Of a DNA stretch of 64,000 bases, positions 34,567 to 42,300 are shown piece after piece. This DNA comes from Marinobacter confluentis. Its GTDB lineage: Bacteria; Pseudomonadota; Gammaproteobacteria; Pseudomonadales; Oleiphilaceae. The stretch lies in assembly GCF_004785685.1 (NCBI RefSeq), contig NZ_SRPF01000002.1, positions 496,001 through 560,000 of the forward strand. Reading direction: 5' to 3'. The position numbers were made by a program, and so were the translations under genes. Every line of letters starts with the position of its first letter. Positions within the stretch are counted from its first letter, which is position 1. The notes beneath the pieces were generated by a model. It did no database searches, had not been told where the DNA came from, and was given only the letters and a program-made list of their open reading frames with translations.

Positions 34567-34598
34567 AAAAAAAAGCTCCCTGTCATCAGACAGGGAGC
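34567..34598 (-). terminator. Intrinsic terminator after the sorting-tail protein gene
   Basis: On the minus strand a perfect ten-base stem GCTCCCTGTC/GACAGGGAGC with a four-base loop is followed by eight U residues (plus-strand A-run at 34567-34574). It ends the transcript of the upstream 564-residue protein 28 bases after its stop and separates it from the protease gene. Confidence 0.88.
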
Positions 34599-34625
34599 AA
34601 AGGTCGCGACCGGCTTTGTTGCTCG

Positions 34626-36320
34626 TCAGGCGTTAGCCCGCCACTTGCTCCTCGCCAATCCAACTAACGCCAGCAGAACCAGCAGAGGCAACACCGGGTC
34701 CTTGGCACCGCCCAGGCTGCAACCGAATGAGCTGCCGCTGCTTTCACTGCCAAGATCCGAGCGATTCAGGCGGGTATAGAGAGCCGACTGTACCTCTGAT
34801 GTCGCCTGCCCGTCTGATGCAATCGCCCGTAGCTCTGTTGTTTCCGTCAATACGATGGTCTCTCCGGGCTGATATGCCATGCTGCTGGTATCAGGATCGG
34901 AGCCGTCCGTGGTGATATACAGCGTGGTCCCCGGACGGCCGTCGACAGTGACAGTCAGCGTCTCAAGGAAACTCTGGTCGCCGCTCGGGCTGAAGGTGGG
35001 CCTGGCAAGGGTCAGGGCCGACAACTGGACATCATCCATGAATACTGTCCGGGCCAGCGCTGCGTCCGGGCCGTCACTGCCACCGGTCCGGTCGCGGACG
35101 CTGAGAGTGAGGCGCATCGAGCCACTGCCTGCAATGCTGTCTGCAGCGATATCGCCGGTGGTCCCAAGGAACTGCCACTGGCGAGCATCCCCTGTAATCT
35201 CCAGTTCCCCTGCGAGATCTTCCAGGGTATCGGCATTGGTACAGGCCCCGTCAGTGAAGAACTCCGCACGGATCGCGGCCGTCAAACCAGCGGCCGGCTC
35301 ATCACTCGTGACGTTGGCCGAAGGTTGCAGAACGCCGGACGGGATATCCGCCCTGCTGATGCACTGAACCAGGCTGGTATCATCGTATTCGCCGGTGAGA
35401 CGCTTGAAATAGACCCCGTTCTCACCACTCAATGCAAAGGGCAAGTCGCCTGCAGAAGCCAGCGGAACCACGCCATTGCGGGGTGCCAACGCAAGCTGCC
35501 AGCCACTGGCATCCGCCGTCACGAATTCCCCATCCATAAGATCCGGATCGCTGAAATCGTGATTAACCAATAGATTCCTGCCATCCTGCTCTACCCGAAT
35601 ATCGTCCAGCCAGATACGCACATCGTCCGGGTCAGAGTCGGCATTAAAGCTGAAGGGGCGAAGTGACAAGCGAACAGCCTTTGCCCCGTCAGAAATCTGC
35701 TCGGCGGGGTGCACCATCGGGCCCGTTGTTTCGCGGTTCGCTTCTTCGACAAGAGCCCATTCGTTTTGCAGAACACCCCCATCGCCGAAGTGAAACCTTC
35801 GGTTCACATCAAACTCAGCGTCTGTCAGGCGATTGGCGGTACTGTTCGCTTGCATGTCCCTGTTGCAGGTTTCCAGGTCACTATAAAAGTTGGTATTCAA
35901 CTGGAGCCGGAGGCTGTTGTTCACCGAACCGCGATTAGTGAAAACCTGATAGCTGAACTTGATGTCAAGGTTCTCGTCAATGGCCACGCACTGCTCGAGT
36001 CTGTTGGCATTGTAATCATCGGTTATTTCTTCAAAGGAGAATACGCCCGTGCCCGACACGGGGTCCGGTGCATCAGTGATGGCTGATCCCGCTACGGATA
36101 CCGTTGCGGATGAGTCTCGGGTCGCTATCGTCAGATCCCGCAAGAATGTCCAGGACGGCAGGTAGCCGATACCAGTGTCGCCACCGATGTCCACCGCCGC
36201 AAAATTGGTATCCTCATTCAAGGGGTTCACGTCAGTAAAGTCACCGTTAGGGGCAGCCATTGCCACACCCGGCAGACCAACTGTCGCTAGAATAATCAGG
36301 CTTTTCAGGGGGGGATGCAT
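34626..36320 (-). CDS. Secreted carbohydrate-binding-like protein with GC C-terminal sorting tail
   Basis: A 564-residue exported protein. The signal peptide covers about residues 1-23 (cleavage after VAMAA). There are two tandem jelly-roll modules resembling CBM4/9 (about 24-225 and 235-430; NHDFSDPDLMDG, WQLALAPRNG and VFMDDVQLSAL are typical edges). A CHB_HEX_C-like domain follows (PTFSPSGDQSF through TTLYITTDGSDPDTSS, about 437-515). The C-terminus has the three-part sorting signal: SSFGCSLGGAKDP (Cys 534), a hydrophobic helix PVLPLLVLLALVGLA, and a basic end RSKWRANA. Such tails are processed after export by a dedicated membrane protease, and the CPBP gene is next door. ATG 36320 has GGAG seven bases upstream. 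Confidence 0.8.
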   Translation of the reverse strand: MHPPLKSLIILATVGLPGVAMAAPNGDFTDVNPLNEDTNFAAVDIGGDTGIGYLPSWTFLRDLTIATRDSSATVSVAGSAITDAPDPVSGTGVFSFEEITDDYNANRLEQCVAIDENLDIKFSYQVFTNRGSVNNSLRLQLNTNFYSDLETCNRDMQANSTANRLTDAEFDVNRRFHFGDGGVLQNEWALVEEANRETTGPMVHPAEQISDGAKAVRLSLRPFSFNADSDPDDVRIWLDDIRVEQDGRNLLVNHDFSDPDLMDGEFVTADASGWQLALAPRNGVVPLASAGDLPFALSGENGVYFKRLTGEYDDTSLVQCISRADIPSGVLQPSANVTSDEPAAGLTAAIRAEFFTDGACTNADTLEDLAGELEITGDARQWQFLGTTGDIAADSIAGSGSMRLTLSVRDRTGGSDGPDAALARTVFMDDVQLSALTLARPTFSPSGDQSFLETLTVTVDGRPGTTLYITTDGSDPDTSSMAYQPGETIVLTETTELRAIASDGQATSEVQSALYTRLNRSDLGSESSGSSFGCSLGGAKDPVLPLLVLLALVGLARSKWRANA

Positions 36321-36368
36321 AATCACACTCCACTTTTTTGTTTTCTTTGTTTTCGTAAGGTCTTCACT

Positions 36369-37661
36369 TTAAAACTTGACCCTCAGGCCCGTGGTGACAA
36401 TCGTGATGTCCTCATACTCCGGGCTGTAGCAGGTTCTGCCTGACTCCGTACACCAGAAACCACGCTCAAAACTGTGAATCTTGGCGCCGGCGTAAGCATC
36501 GAACATATCCACCGGGCTCCAGACGTAGCCGACACCGATTACGGATCCTTTTTCATCGTCCTTGTTACGATTCAGGGTCTCGCCATAGTGGATATCAAAC
36601 GCATGGGTCCGGTTGGGACGATACCCGAGCTTTGCGTAGCGAAACTGACCCAGCTCAGAGCGTGTTGAAGAGAAGTTGCCGGTGGCTTCTTCTTCCGAAA
36701 GCTCTTCGGCACGATTGACCGCTGCGAACGTCAGGTTAAGCCCGGTATCACTGTGGAAATAGGAAACCGAGCCACCGTAGGTATTGATATCGGGATCATC
36801 AGAGCCACTCGGCGCTTCCCTGTTCACGGTAGCTCGTGAGTATCCTGCACCAACCAGCATTCGGCCGCCGGGTACCCGGAGCCCTGATGTCACGCCAACC
36901 TGCAAAACCGAGTTCGAACCGGTATCACCATCGTTGCCAGCGCTGACGGAGACCGTCGCCGGGCCGATGCGGGGGCTGTCGTAACGGATTCTTTCGTGTC
37001 GTCCCTCAAAATTGTAATCGCGTATGCTTCCGGCGATCGTTGTACGGTTTAACCTCCCGGCGCCTTCCTCCGTACTTAACTCATCAGCCGTAAAATTCTG
37101 GCGGTCGCGAAAACTGCCGTCAGCATTGAAACTGGTTTTGACGGAAGAGTCTTTCAGCGCGTAATAGAGTCCTCCGCCGATCAGGCCCGGGTGACGGAAG
37201 CTGATAACCCCTGTCCCGGAATAATCCCGACGGGCCGTATTGTAGGCCGCGCCTTCGCCGCGCCCCAGGGTGAGCTTACCGTAGGGCGAATCCACGAACG
37301 CGTCAGTAATCCGCTCATCCAGTTCCGCATCTGTGTTTTTCTCGGCAGGACTGACATCAAGAGAGGAGTTGGCATAGGCACCGATTTCAATCACCGCCCC
37401 TGCGGTCCAACCTTCAAACAGCCGCTGGGTCGCGCCGAAAGTAAAACGGGTTGGACTGTTCCGGTTGTCGACGTGATAAAACTCGGTGTCCGATCCCTGA
37501 CCAAGAATTCCGCTCCCGTCACTGGCTTCAGAGCTATAACCGTCCTCCACGTACATGACTGCCCGGTTGACCTGGCCGCCTACTTCCACTTCAAGGGCTG
37601 ATGCCGGGGATGCCACCAGGCTGGCCATTCCAGCTGCCAGCAGCGATTTTGAGAACTTCAT
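36369..37661 (-). CDS. Outer-membrane porin (Gram-negative 16-strand type)
   Basis: A 430-residue porin with signal peptide ending about residue 22 (SPASA), the first strand LEVEVGGQVNRAVMYVEDG, the usual TRFTFGATQRL and GKLTLGRGEGAAYNTARRDYSGTG (the latter as loop L3 region), alternating polar/aromatic strands throughout, and a terminal Phe (GLRVKF) recognised by the Bam complex. It admits small solutes; its neighbours (LysR and a peptide-type ABC importer) suggest it may serve that substrate. A near-perfect 18-base palindrome lies just upstream. Confidence 0.88.
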   Translation of the reverse strand: MKFSKSLLAAGMASLVASPASALEVEVGGQVNRAVMYVEDGYSSEASDGSGILGQGSDTEFYHVDNRNSPTRFTFGATQRLFEGWTAGAVIEIGAYANSSLDVSPAEKNTDAELDERITDAFVDSPYGKLTLGRGEGAAYNTARRDYSGTGVISFRHPGLIGGGLYYALKDSSVKTSFNADGSFRDRQNFTADELSTEEGAGRLNRTTIAGSIRDYNFEGRHERIRYDSPRIGPATVSVSAGNDGDTGSNSVLQVGVTSGLRVPGGRMLVGAGYSRATVNREAPSGSDDPDINTYGGSVSYFHSDTGLNLTFAAVNRAEELSEEEATGNFSSTRSELGQFRYAKLGYRPNRTHAFDIHYGETLNRNKDDEKGSVIGVGYVWSPVDMFDAYAGAKIHSFERGFWCTESGRTCYSPEYEDITIVTTGLRVKF

Positions 37662-37684
37662 ATTGCCTCCGGTTCTTGTTTTTT

Positions 37685-37702
37685 ACTGATGCATACGTCA
37701 GT
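37685..37702. promoter_or_regulatory. 18-bp near-palindrome upstream of the porin gene
   Basis: ACTGATGCATACGTCAGT reads almost the same on both strands (perfect ACTGA/TCAGT arms and only transitions inside). It lies 24 bases before the porin start, and ACTGACGTTAT-like half-sites recur at about 37720. It is a candidate repressor or activator site; the protein is unknown. Confidence 0.4.
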
Positions 37703-37774
37703 GGCGTTTATTACTTCACACTGACGTTATCGTCTACTATTGATACCTATGTAAATTGAAAACATTGGATAGGT

Positions 37775-37791
37775 TTATGCGTTTTATGCAT
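37775..37791. promoter_or_regulatory. LysR-type operator, copy 1 (lysR promoter)
   Basis: TTATGCGTTTTATGCAT, with ATGC/GCAT-type arms around a TTTT centre, sits 18 bases before the LysR start. The same 17-base motif occurs inverted before the ABC operon at 38745-38761 (15 of 17 bases identical). Confidence 0.55.
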
Positions 37792-37808
37792 CTAACTTGG
37801 AGAATAGA

Positions 37809-38735
37809 TTGAATATCAAAAAGTTGAAGTGCTTTCGCGCGGTTGTGATTCATGGCTCCCTGGTCGCCGCAGCGTCAGTAATGAATCTCAGCCAGCCGGC
37901 CACCAGCCGTTTGATCTCGACACTCGAAGATGAACTGAAGATGAAACTGTTCAAACGGGAGAAGCGACGCCTGGTTCTGACACCAGAGGGAAAGGAGTTC
38001 TTTCGTGAGGCCGAAAAGATCCTGGCGAATCTGGATGATCTGCCCCGCATCGTGCAGGAAATCAAGGATGGTGAAACGCGAACCCTGCGTATTGTTGCCC
38101 TGGCCCGCCTGGCCAACAGCCTCGTCTCCCCTGCGCTCGCAAGGTTTGTCCAGGAACACCCCGAACAGCGGTTCAGTGTGGACGTCCGCGGCCACCGTGA
38201 CATCGAGCAATGGGTAGCAGGCCGTCATTACGATATTGCAGTGGCCCTTACCAGGCCCTGCAACCATCCTTCAGTTATACAGCGGCCTTTCTTTGATACC
38301 GACGCCATGGTGATGGTGCCCAAGGGCCATCCTCTCGAGCAGCTTGGCTCAGTCACGCCGGCGCAGATGGCAGAGCACGACATAATTGCTCTCGCACCCG
38401 GCTTGCGGCCGCGCTTTCAGATGGAGGAAATATTTCACAGCGCCGGTATCGAGTTGAACTGCAAGATTGAGACAACCTCCAGCGTCATGGCCTGCCAGAT
38501 GGTGGTGGAAGGGCTGGGTGTTACCATCATTGACCGGCTGGCCGCTATGTCTATGGACCAGAAACGCTTCAGCCTGATGCCACTTGCCCCTGCTTACCGA
38601 TTGCAGTTTGTACTTCTGTTTCCACCCGGCTTTGAAGAAACGCCCGCCATTACCAGCCTGGTGCGATGCCTTCAGCGCCAGGTTGAATCCTCACTGGGTG
38701 AATACGCCACCATGACCGGCCATGCCGAGCAGTAA
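37809..38735 (+). CDS. LysR-family transcriptional regulator
   Basis: A 308-residue LysR protein. The winged helix-turn-helix (residues 1-60) shows KLKCFRAVVIHGSLVAAASVMNLSQPATSRLISTLEDELKMKLFKR in continuous helices, followed by the linker helix and the two-lobed effector domain (about 90-295, with HPEQRFSVDVRGHRDIEQWVAGRHYDIAVAL and SSVMACQMVVEGLGVTIID). It begins at TTG 37809: TTGGAG six bases upstream is the ribosome site and the family start NIKKLKCFRAV follows directly. It is divergent from the porin and upstream of the ABC importer operon; two copies of a shared operator suggest it controls itself and that operon. The effector domain resembles regulators of opine/peptide uptake such as OccR/NocR. 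Confidence 0.9.
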   Translation: MNIKKLKCFRAVVIHGSLVAAASVMNLSQPATSRLISTLEDELKMKLFKREKRRLVLTPEGKEFFREAEKILANLDDLPRIVQEIKDGETRTLRIVALARLANSLVSPALARFVQEHPEQRFSVDVRGHRDIEQWVAGRHYDIAVALTRPCNHPSVIQRPFFDTDAMVMVPKGHPLEQLGSVTPAQMAEHDIIALAPGLRPRFQMEEIFHSAGIELNCKIETTSSVMACQMVVEGLGVTIIDRLAAMSMDQKRFSLMPLAPAYRLQFVLLFPPGFEETPAITSLVRCLQRQVESSLGEYATMTGHAEQ

Positions 38736-38744
38736 CCTCAATGC

Positions 38745-38761
38745 ATGCAGAAAATGCATAA
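38745..38761. promoter_or_regulatory. LysR-type operator, copy 2 (ABC operon promoter)
   Basis: ATGCAGAAAATGCATAA, whose complement TTATGCATTTTCTGCAT matches the motif before the LysR gene at 15 of 17 positions. It lies 132 bases before the binding-protein start. Confidence 0.55.
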
Positions 38762-38892
38762 AGTTATGACTTATATTCAATTTTAAAATCCATTCGTCCT
38801 GCCTAGACTGGCCTCAATCACTGATCCTGCATCCATGGTGACTGCCAGGGTGGAACGATCAGAATCTCCAACAACTACAATCAGGAGAGAAG

Positions 38893-40446
38893 ATGAGGAC
38901 CCGGACCCCGGTGAAATCAGGCATCTGCCTCTTGGGCGCGCTTATCGCCAGCCTGTTGGCCGTACCTGCGGATGCGGGCCAGGAAGACAACTCGCTAGTG
39001 GTTGCCTTTGCAAAACCCTTGACCACAGTCGACCGGCTCTATTCCATCCAGCGCGAAGGGTTGATTCTGTCGCGTCTGACGGACGACGGCCTGTTCTACG
39101 TTAACCCGGACACGCTGGAGTTCGAGCCGCTGGCTGCAGAATCCTACGAGTGGGTCAACCAGACCCGACTTGAAGTCACCGTTCGCGACGACGTCACTTT
39201 TCACGACGGCAGCCCAATGACGGCGGATGACGTTGTGTACACCTACGAATGGGTATTGAACGACGACGCCGATACCAGCCGTGGACCGGTGATTCAGTCC
39301 TGGCTTGAAAGTGTTGAGAAAGTCGGCCCGCGAACCGTGCGATTCAACCTGCGTCTGCCATACCCGATGGCGCTACGGGATATGGCCATCAGCATTCCGG
39401 TTCGCAAAGAGGGTACCTACGATGGCGTCGAGGGAAGGCAGAACTCGGCTGAAGACAGGCCCCTCAACGGCATTGGCCCCTACCGCATCAAATCATTCAG
39501 CGCGGGCCGCGAAATCGTCATTGAACGGTTTGACAATTATTATCAGGCCAGTCCGAAAGCCAACCCCGCCATAGATACCATGGTTTTCCGGGTTATTCCT
39601 GACCAGGGCACCCAGCAGGCAGAGCTGCTCAGTGGTGGCATCGACCTGATGATGGATGTTCCACCGGATGTGGCCGACAACATCAGCCATCTGCCCGGTG
39701 TGCGCCGCAAAGAAGGCAACGATATCCGGATCGGCTACATCACCCTGGATGCCGGTGGCTACGCAGACCCGGACAGCCCCTTCACCAACCGCAAAGTACG
39801 CCAGGCCATCAACTACGCCATCAATCGCGAGGAAATCACCCGTTACCTGGTTCGCGGCAGCGCTGAAGTTATCGATTTCGCCTGCCATCCGCGCCAGTTC
39901 GGTTGTGAAGCCGACGGCCCGCGTTATGACTACGATCCGGAAAAGGCAAAGAAACTACTGGCAGAGGCGGGTTACCCCGATGGCTTCTCGTTCAAGCTCT
40001 GGGCCTACCGGGAGAAGATCATTGCCGAAGCTGTGGTCAGCAATCTGAAGGCCATCGGGCTGGACGTAGACCTTCGATTTGTGAAATTAAACGTCTTTGC
40101 CAAGGTGCGTAACGACAAGGACATGGGTGCCTTTTTCGCCTCCTACGGCAGCGGCGGCACCGCTGATGCATCGGCATCGACAGGTGTCCATTTCGCCGAA
40201 AGTTCCGCCCGGAATTACAGCGGCGACCCGGCCCTGGCCGACACCGTACTGGCGGCCGAGCGCACCATCGATACCCAGGAGCGCAAGCGCCTGTATCGCC
40301 AGGCTCTGAACCGCATCGCCGAACAGGCCTACTGGGTACCCCTGTTTTCCTACAGTCAGAACTATCTGCTGGCACCGGGGCTCGAATTTCCGGTTCCCAA
40401 AGACGGCGTTCCCCGTTTCTGGCAGGCCAGCTGGAGCGAACAATAA
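38893..40446 (+). CDS. Peptide/opine-type ABC transporter binding protein (SBP_bac_5)
   Basis: A 517-residue periplasmic binding protein of the DppA/OppA class. The signal peptide covers about residues 1-25 (PADAG), then LTTVDRLYSIQREGLILSRLTDDGLFYVNPDTLEFEPLAAESYEW and the class landmarks DDVTFHDGSPMTADDVVYTYEWVL, NGIGPYRIKSF and the FTNRKVRQAINYAINREEITRYLVRGSAE stretch (in separate helices). It captures peptides, opines or similar amino-acid conjugates for the permeases encoded immediately downstream. CAGGAG seven bases before ATG 38893. Confidence 0.9.
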   Translation: MRTRTPVKSGICLLGALIASLLAVPADAGQEDNSLVVAFAKPLTTVDRLYSIQREGLILSRLTDDGLFYVNPDTLEFEPLAAESYEWVNQTRLEVTVRDDVTFHDGSPMTADDVVYTYEWVLNDDADTSRGPVIQSWLESVEKVGPRTVRFNLRLPYPMALRDMAISIPVRKEGTYDGVEGRQNSAEDRPLNGIGPYRIKSFSAGREIVIERFDNYYQASPKANPAIDTMVFRVIPDQGTQQAELLSGGIDLMMDVPPDVADNISHLPGVRRKEGNDIRIGYITLDAGGYADPDSPFTNRKVRQAINYAINREEITRYLVRGSAEVIDFACHPRQFGCEADGPRYDYDPEKAKKLLAEAGYPDGFSFKLWAYREKIIAEAVVSNLKAIGLDVDLRFVKLNVFAKVRNDKDMGAFFASYGSGGTADASASTGVHFAESSARNYSGDPALADTVLAAERTIDTQERKRLYRQALNRIAEQAYWVPLFSYSQNYLLAPGLEFPVPKDGVPRFWQASWSEQ

Positions 40447-41363
40447 TGTTTACTTATATCCTCCGCCGCGGGCTGATGGCCATTCTGGTCGCGCTGACCG
40501 TGTCCTTCGGCACTTTCGCGCTGTTCCACTACGCCACTGATCCGGCCCAGACCATTGCCGGTGAAGACGCGCCCCAGGAAATGGTCGACGACATCCGTGA
40601 ACAATACGGCTTTGACCGCCCGGCTGCCGTACAGTACTTCGACTGGCTGGGAAGCACCCTGCAGGGTGATTTTGGTGAAAGCTATTTCTGGAAACAGCCG
40701 GTGGTCCAGCTGATCAAGGACCACGCCCCCGTCACCATTACCCTGGCGCTGGCATCGCTGTCCGTTACCATTCTGATCGCCCTGCCCCTGGGTATCAGCG
40801 CTGCTCTGAAGCCCAACAGCTGGGTTGACCGCTTTGCCCTGTCCACGGCGGTGTCCGCCCAGGCCATTCCAAACTTCTGGCTGGGGCTGATGCTGATCAT
40901 TCTGTTCGCGGTGACATTCCCGATCTTCCCGGTATCCGGCGACGCCACCTGGCGACACTTTGTCCTGCCATCGCTGGTGCTGGGTGCCAGTTCTGTGCCA
41001 GCCGTGATGCGGCTGACCCGTACCGGGCTGCTGGACGTGCTGTCCTCGGACTACATCCGCACCGCCCGGGCCAAGGGGTTCATGGGCTACCGGCTGATTC
41101 TGCAACAGGCCATGCGCAATGCCCTGTTGCCCATCGTCAGCGTGCTGGCGGTACAACTGGGCAATAAGCTGGGTGGTTCGGTGGTCACCGAGTCGGTGTT
41201 CAGCATGAACGGGCTTGGCCGGCTGGCCGTTGAATCCATATTCAATTCGGATATCCCCACGGTTCAGTCTCTGATCCTGATCTTTGTACTGACCTTTGTA
41301 TTGCTCACGCTGGCCGCTGACCTGATCAACGCCTGGCTTGACCCGCGGATCCGGATGGGGTGA
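40446..41363 (+). CDS. ABC transporter permease (DppB-type)
   Basis: A 305-residue inner-membrane permease with six helices. The N-terminal helix plus TIAGEDAPQEMVDDIREQYGFDRP is the DppB/OppB pattern, and the EAA loop with DYIRTARAKGFMGYRLILQQAMRNALLP docks the ATPase. Its ATG overlaps the stop of the binding-protein gene (TAATG), showing translational coupling. Confidence 0.93.
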   Translation: MFTYILRRGLMAILVALTVSFGTFALFHYATDPAQTIAGEDAPQEMVDDIREQYGFDRPAAVQYFDWLGSTLQGDFGESYFWKQPVVQLIKDHAPVTITLALASLSVTILIALPLGISAALKPNSWVDRFALSTAVSAQAIPNFWLGLMLIILFAVTFPIFPVSGDATWRHFVLPSLVLGASSVPAVMRLTRTGLLDVLSSDYIRTARAKGFMGYRLILQQAMRNALLPIVSVLAVQLGNKLGGSVVTESVFSMNGLGRLAVESIFNSDIPTVQSLILIFVLTFVLLTLAADLINAWLDPRIRMG

Positions 41364-42299
41364 ATGATGACGACTGATCAAACAATGAACAAATCCGGCC
41401 TGACAGCGACTGACGCCACTCAGGAAGAAAACAACCTGGGGCTGAGCCCAACCATGGCGGCGCTTAAACGCGCGCGAAGCCACTATGGCCTGAAAATCGG
41501 CCTGGGCATTCTGCTGGTGATGGCCATTTTTGCCCTGTTCGCACCCTGGCTGGCGCCTCATGATCCCTACATGCAGAACCTGCCGCTGCGTATGCTGCCA
41601 CCGGTATGGGTGGAAGGTGGCAGCTGGGAATACCTGCTGGGCACTGACCATCTCGGTCGCGACTACCTCAGCCGAATTATCTACGGCGCCCGAATTTCCA
41701 TGACCATCGGCATTGGTGCCGCCACCATCGGAATGATCATCGGGGTCACACTCGGGCTGATTGCCGGCTACTACGGTGGCTGGCTGGACCAGGCCGTGAA
41801 TTTCCTGGTGACCTGCCAGCTTGCGGTGCCCAGCCTGCTGCTGATCATGGCGCTGGTATTTGTAATTGGCCAGTCCATCACCGTGGTCATCTTCGTGATC
41901 GGCGCCACCCACTGGGTGTTCTATCTGGTGGTTACCCGCTCGGCCACCCTGCGATTACGGGAACTGGACTTTGTCGCCGCCGCCCAAGCCATGGGCTGCA
42001 GTAAGTTCCAGATTGCGGTGAAAGAAGTGCTCCCCAATCTGGTGAACCAGATCATGGTGATTTTCACCCTGGAAGTGGCAGTAGCCATTCTCAACGAAGC
42101 CACCCTGTCGTTCCTGGGCCTGGGCATTCCCTCGCCCATTCCGTCCTGGGGTCTGATGATCGCCGAAGGAAAACAGGCGATGTTCTTCCAGCCCTGGCTG
42201 GTAATCCTCCCCGGCATTTCGCTCTTCATTCTGGTGATCGCCATCAACCTGCTGGGCGACGGCGTGCGGGACGTGACTGTGACAAACCGGAGGAACTGA
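41364..42299 (+). CDS. ABC transporter permease (DppC-type)
   Basis: A 311-residue permease with about six helices and the DppC features FAPWLAPHDPYMQNLPLRM, LLGTDHLGRDYLSRIIYGARIS and the coupling loop LDFVAAAQAMGCSKFQIAVKEVLPNL. It pairs with the preceding DppB-type permease. The ATG directly follows that gene's TGA with no gap. Confidence 0.93.
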   Translation: MMTTDQTMNKSGLTATDATQEENNLGLSPTMAALKRARSHYGLKIGLGILLVMAIFALFAPWLAPHDPYMQNLPLRMLPPVWVEGGSWEYLLGTDHLGRDYLSRIIYGARISMTIGIGAATIGMIIGVTLGLIAGYYGGWLDQAVNFLVTCQLAVPSLLLIMALVFVIGQSITVVIFVIGATHWVFYLVVTRSATLRLRELDFVAAAQAMGCSKFQIAVKEVLPNLVNQIMVIFTLEVAVAILNEATLSFLGLGIPSPIPSWGLMIAEGKQAMFFQPWLVILPGISLFILVIAINLLGDGVRDVTVTNRRN

Positions 42300-42300
42300 C

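Noticed and set aside
34488..34586. N-terminal extension of the CPBP protease
   Set aside because: It begins inside the perfect terminator hairpin and its U-tract (34567-34598), so it would not be on the same transcript as a ribosome site.
40362..41912. A 516-codon open frame on the minus strand
   Set aside because: It runs opposite the DppB/DppC permease genes; the composition (His/Gln/Gly) is typical of an antisense frame.
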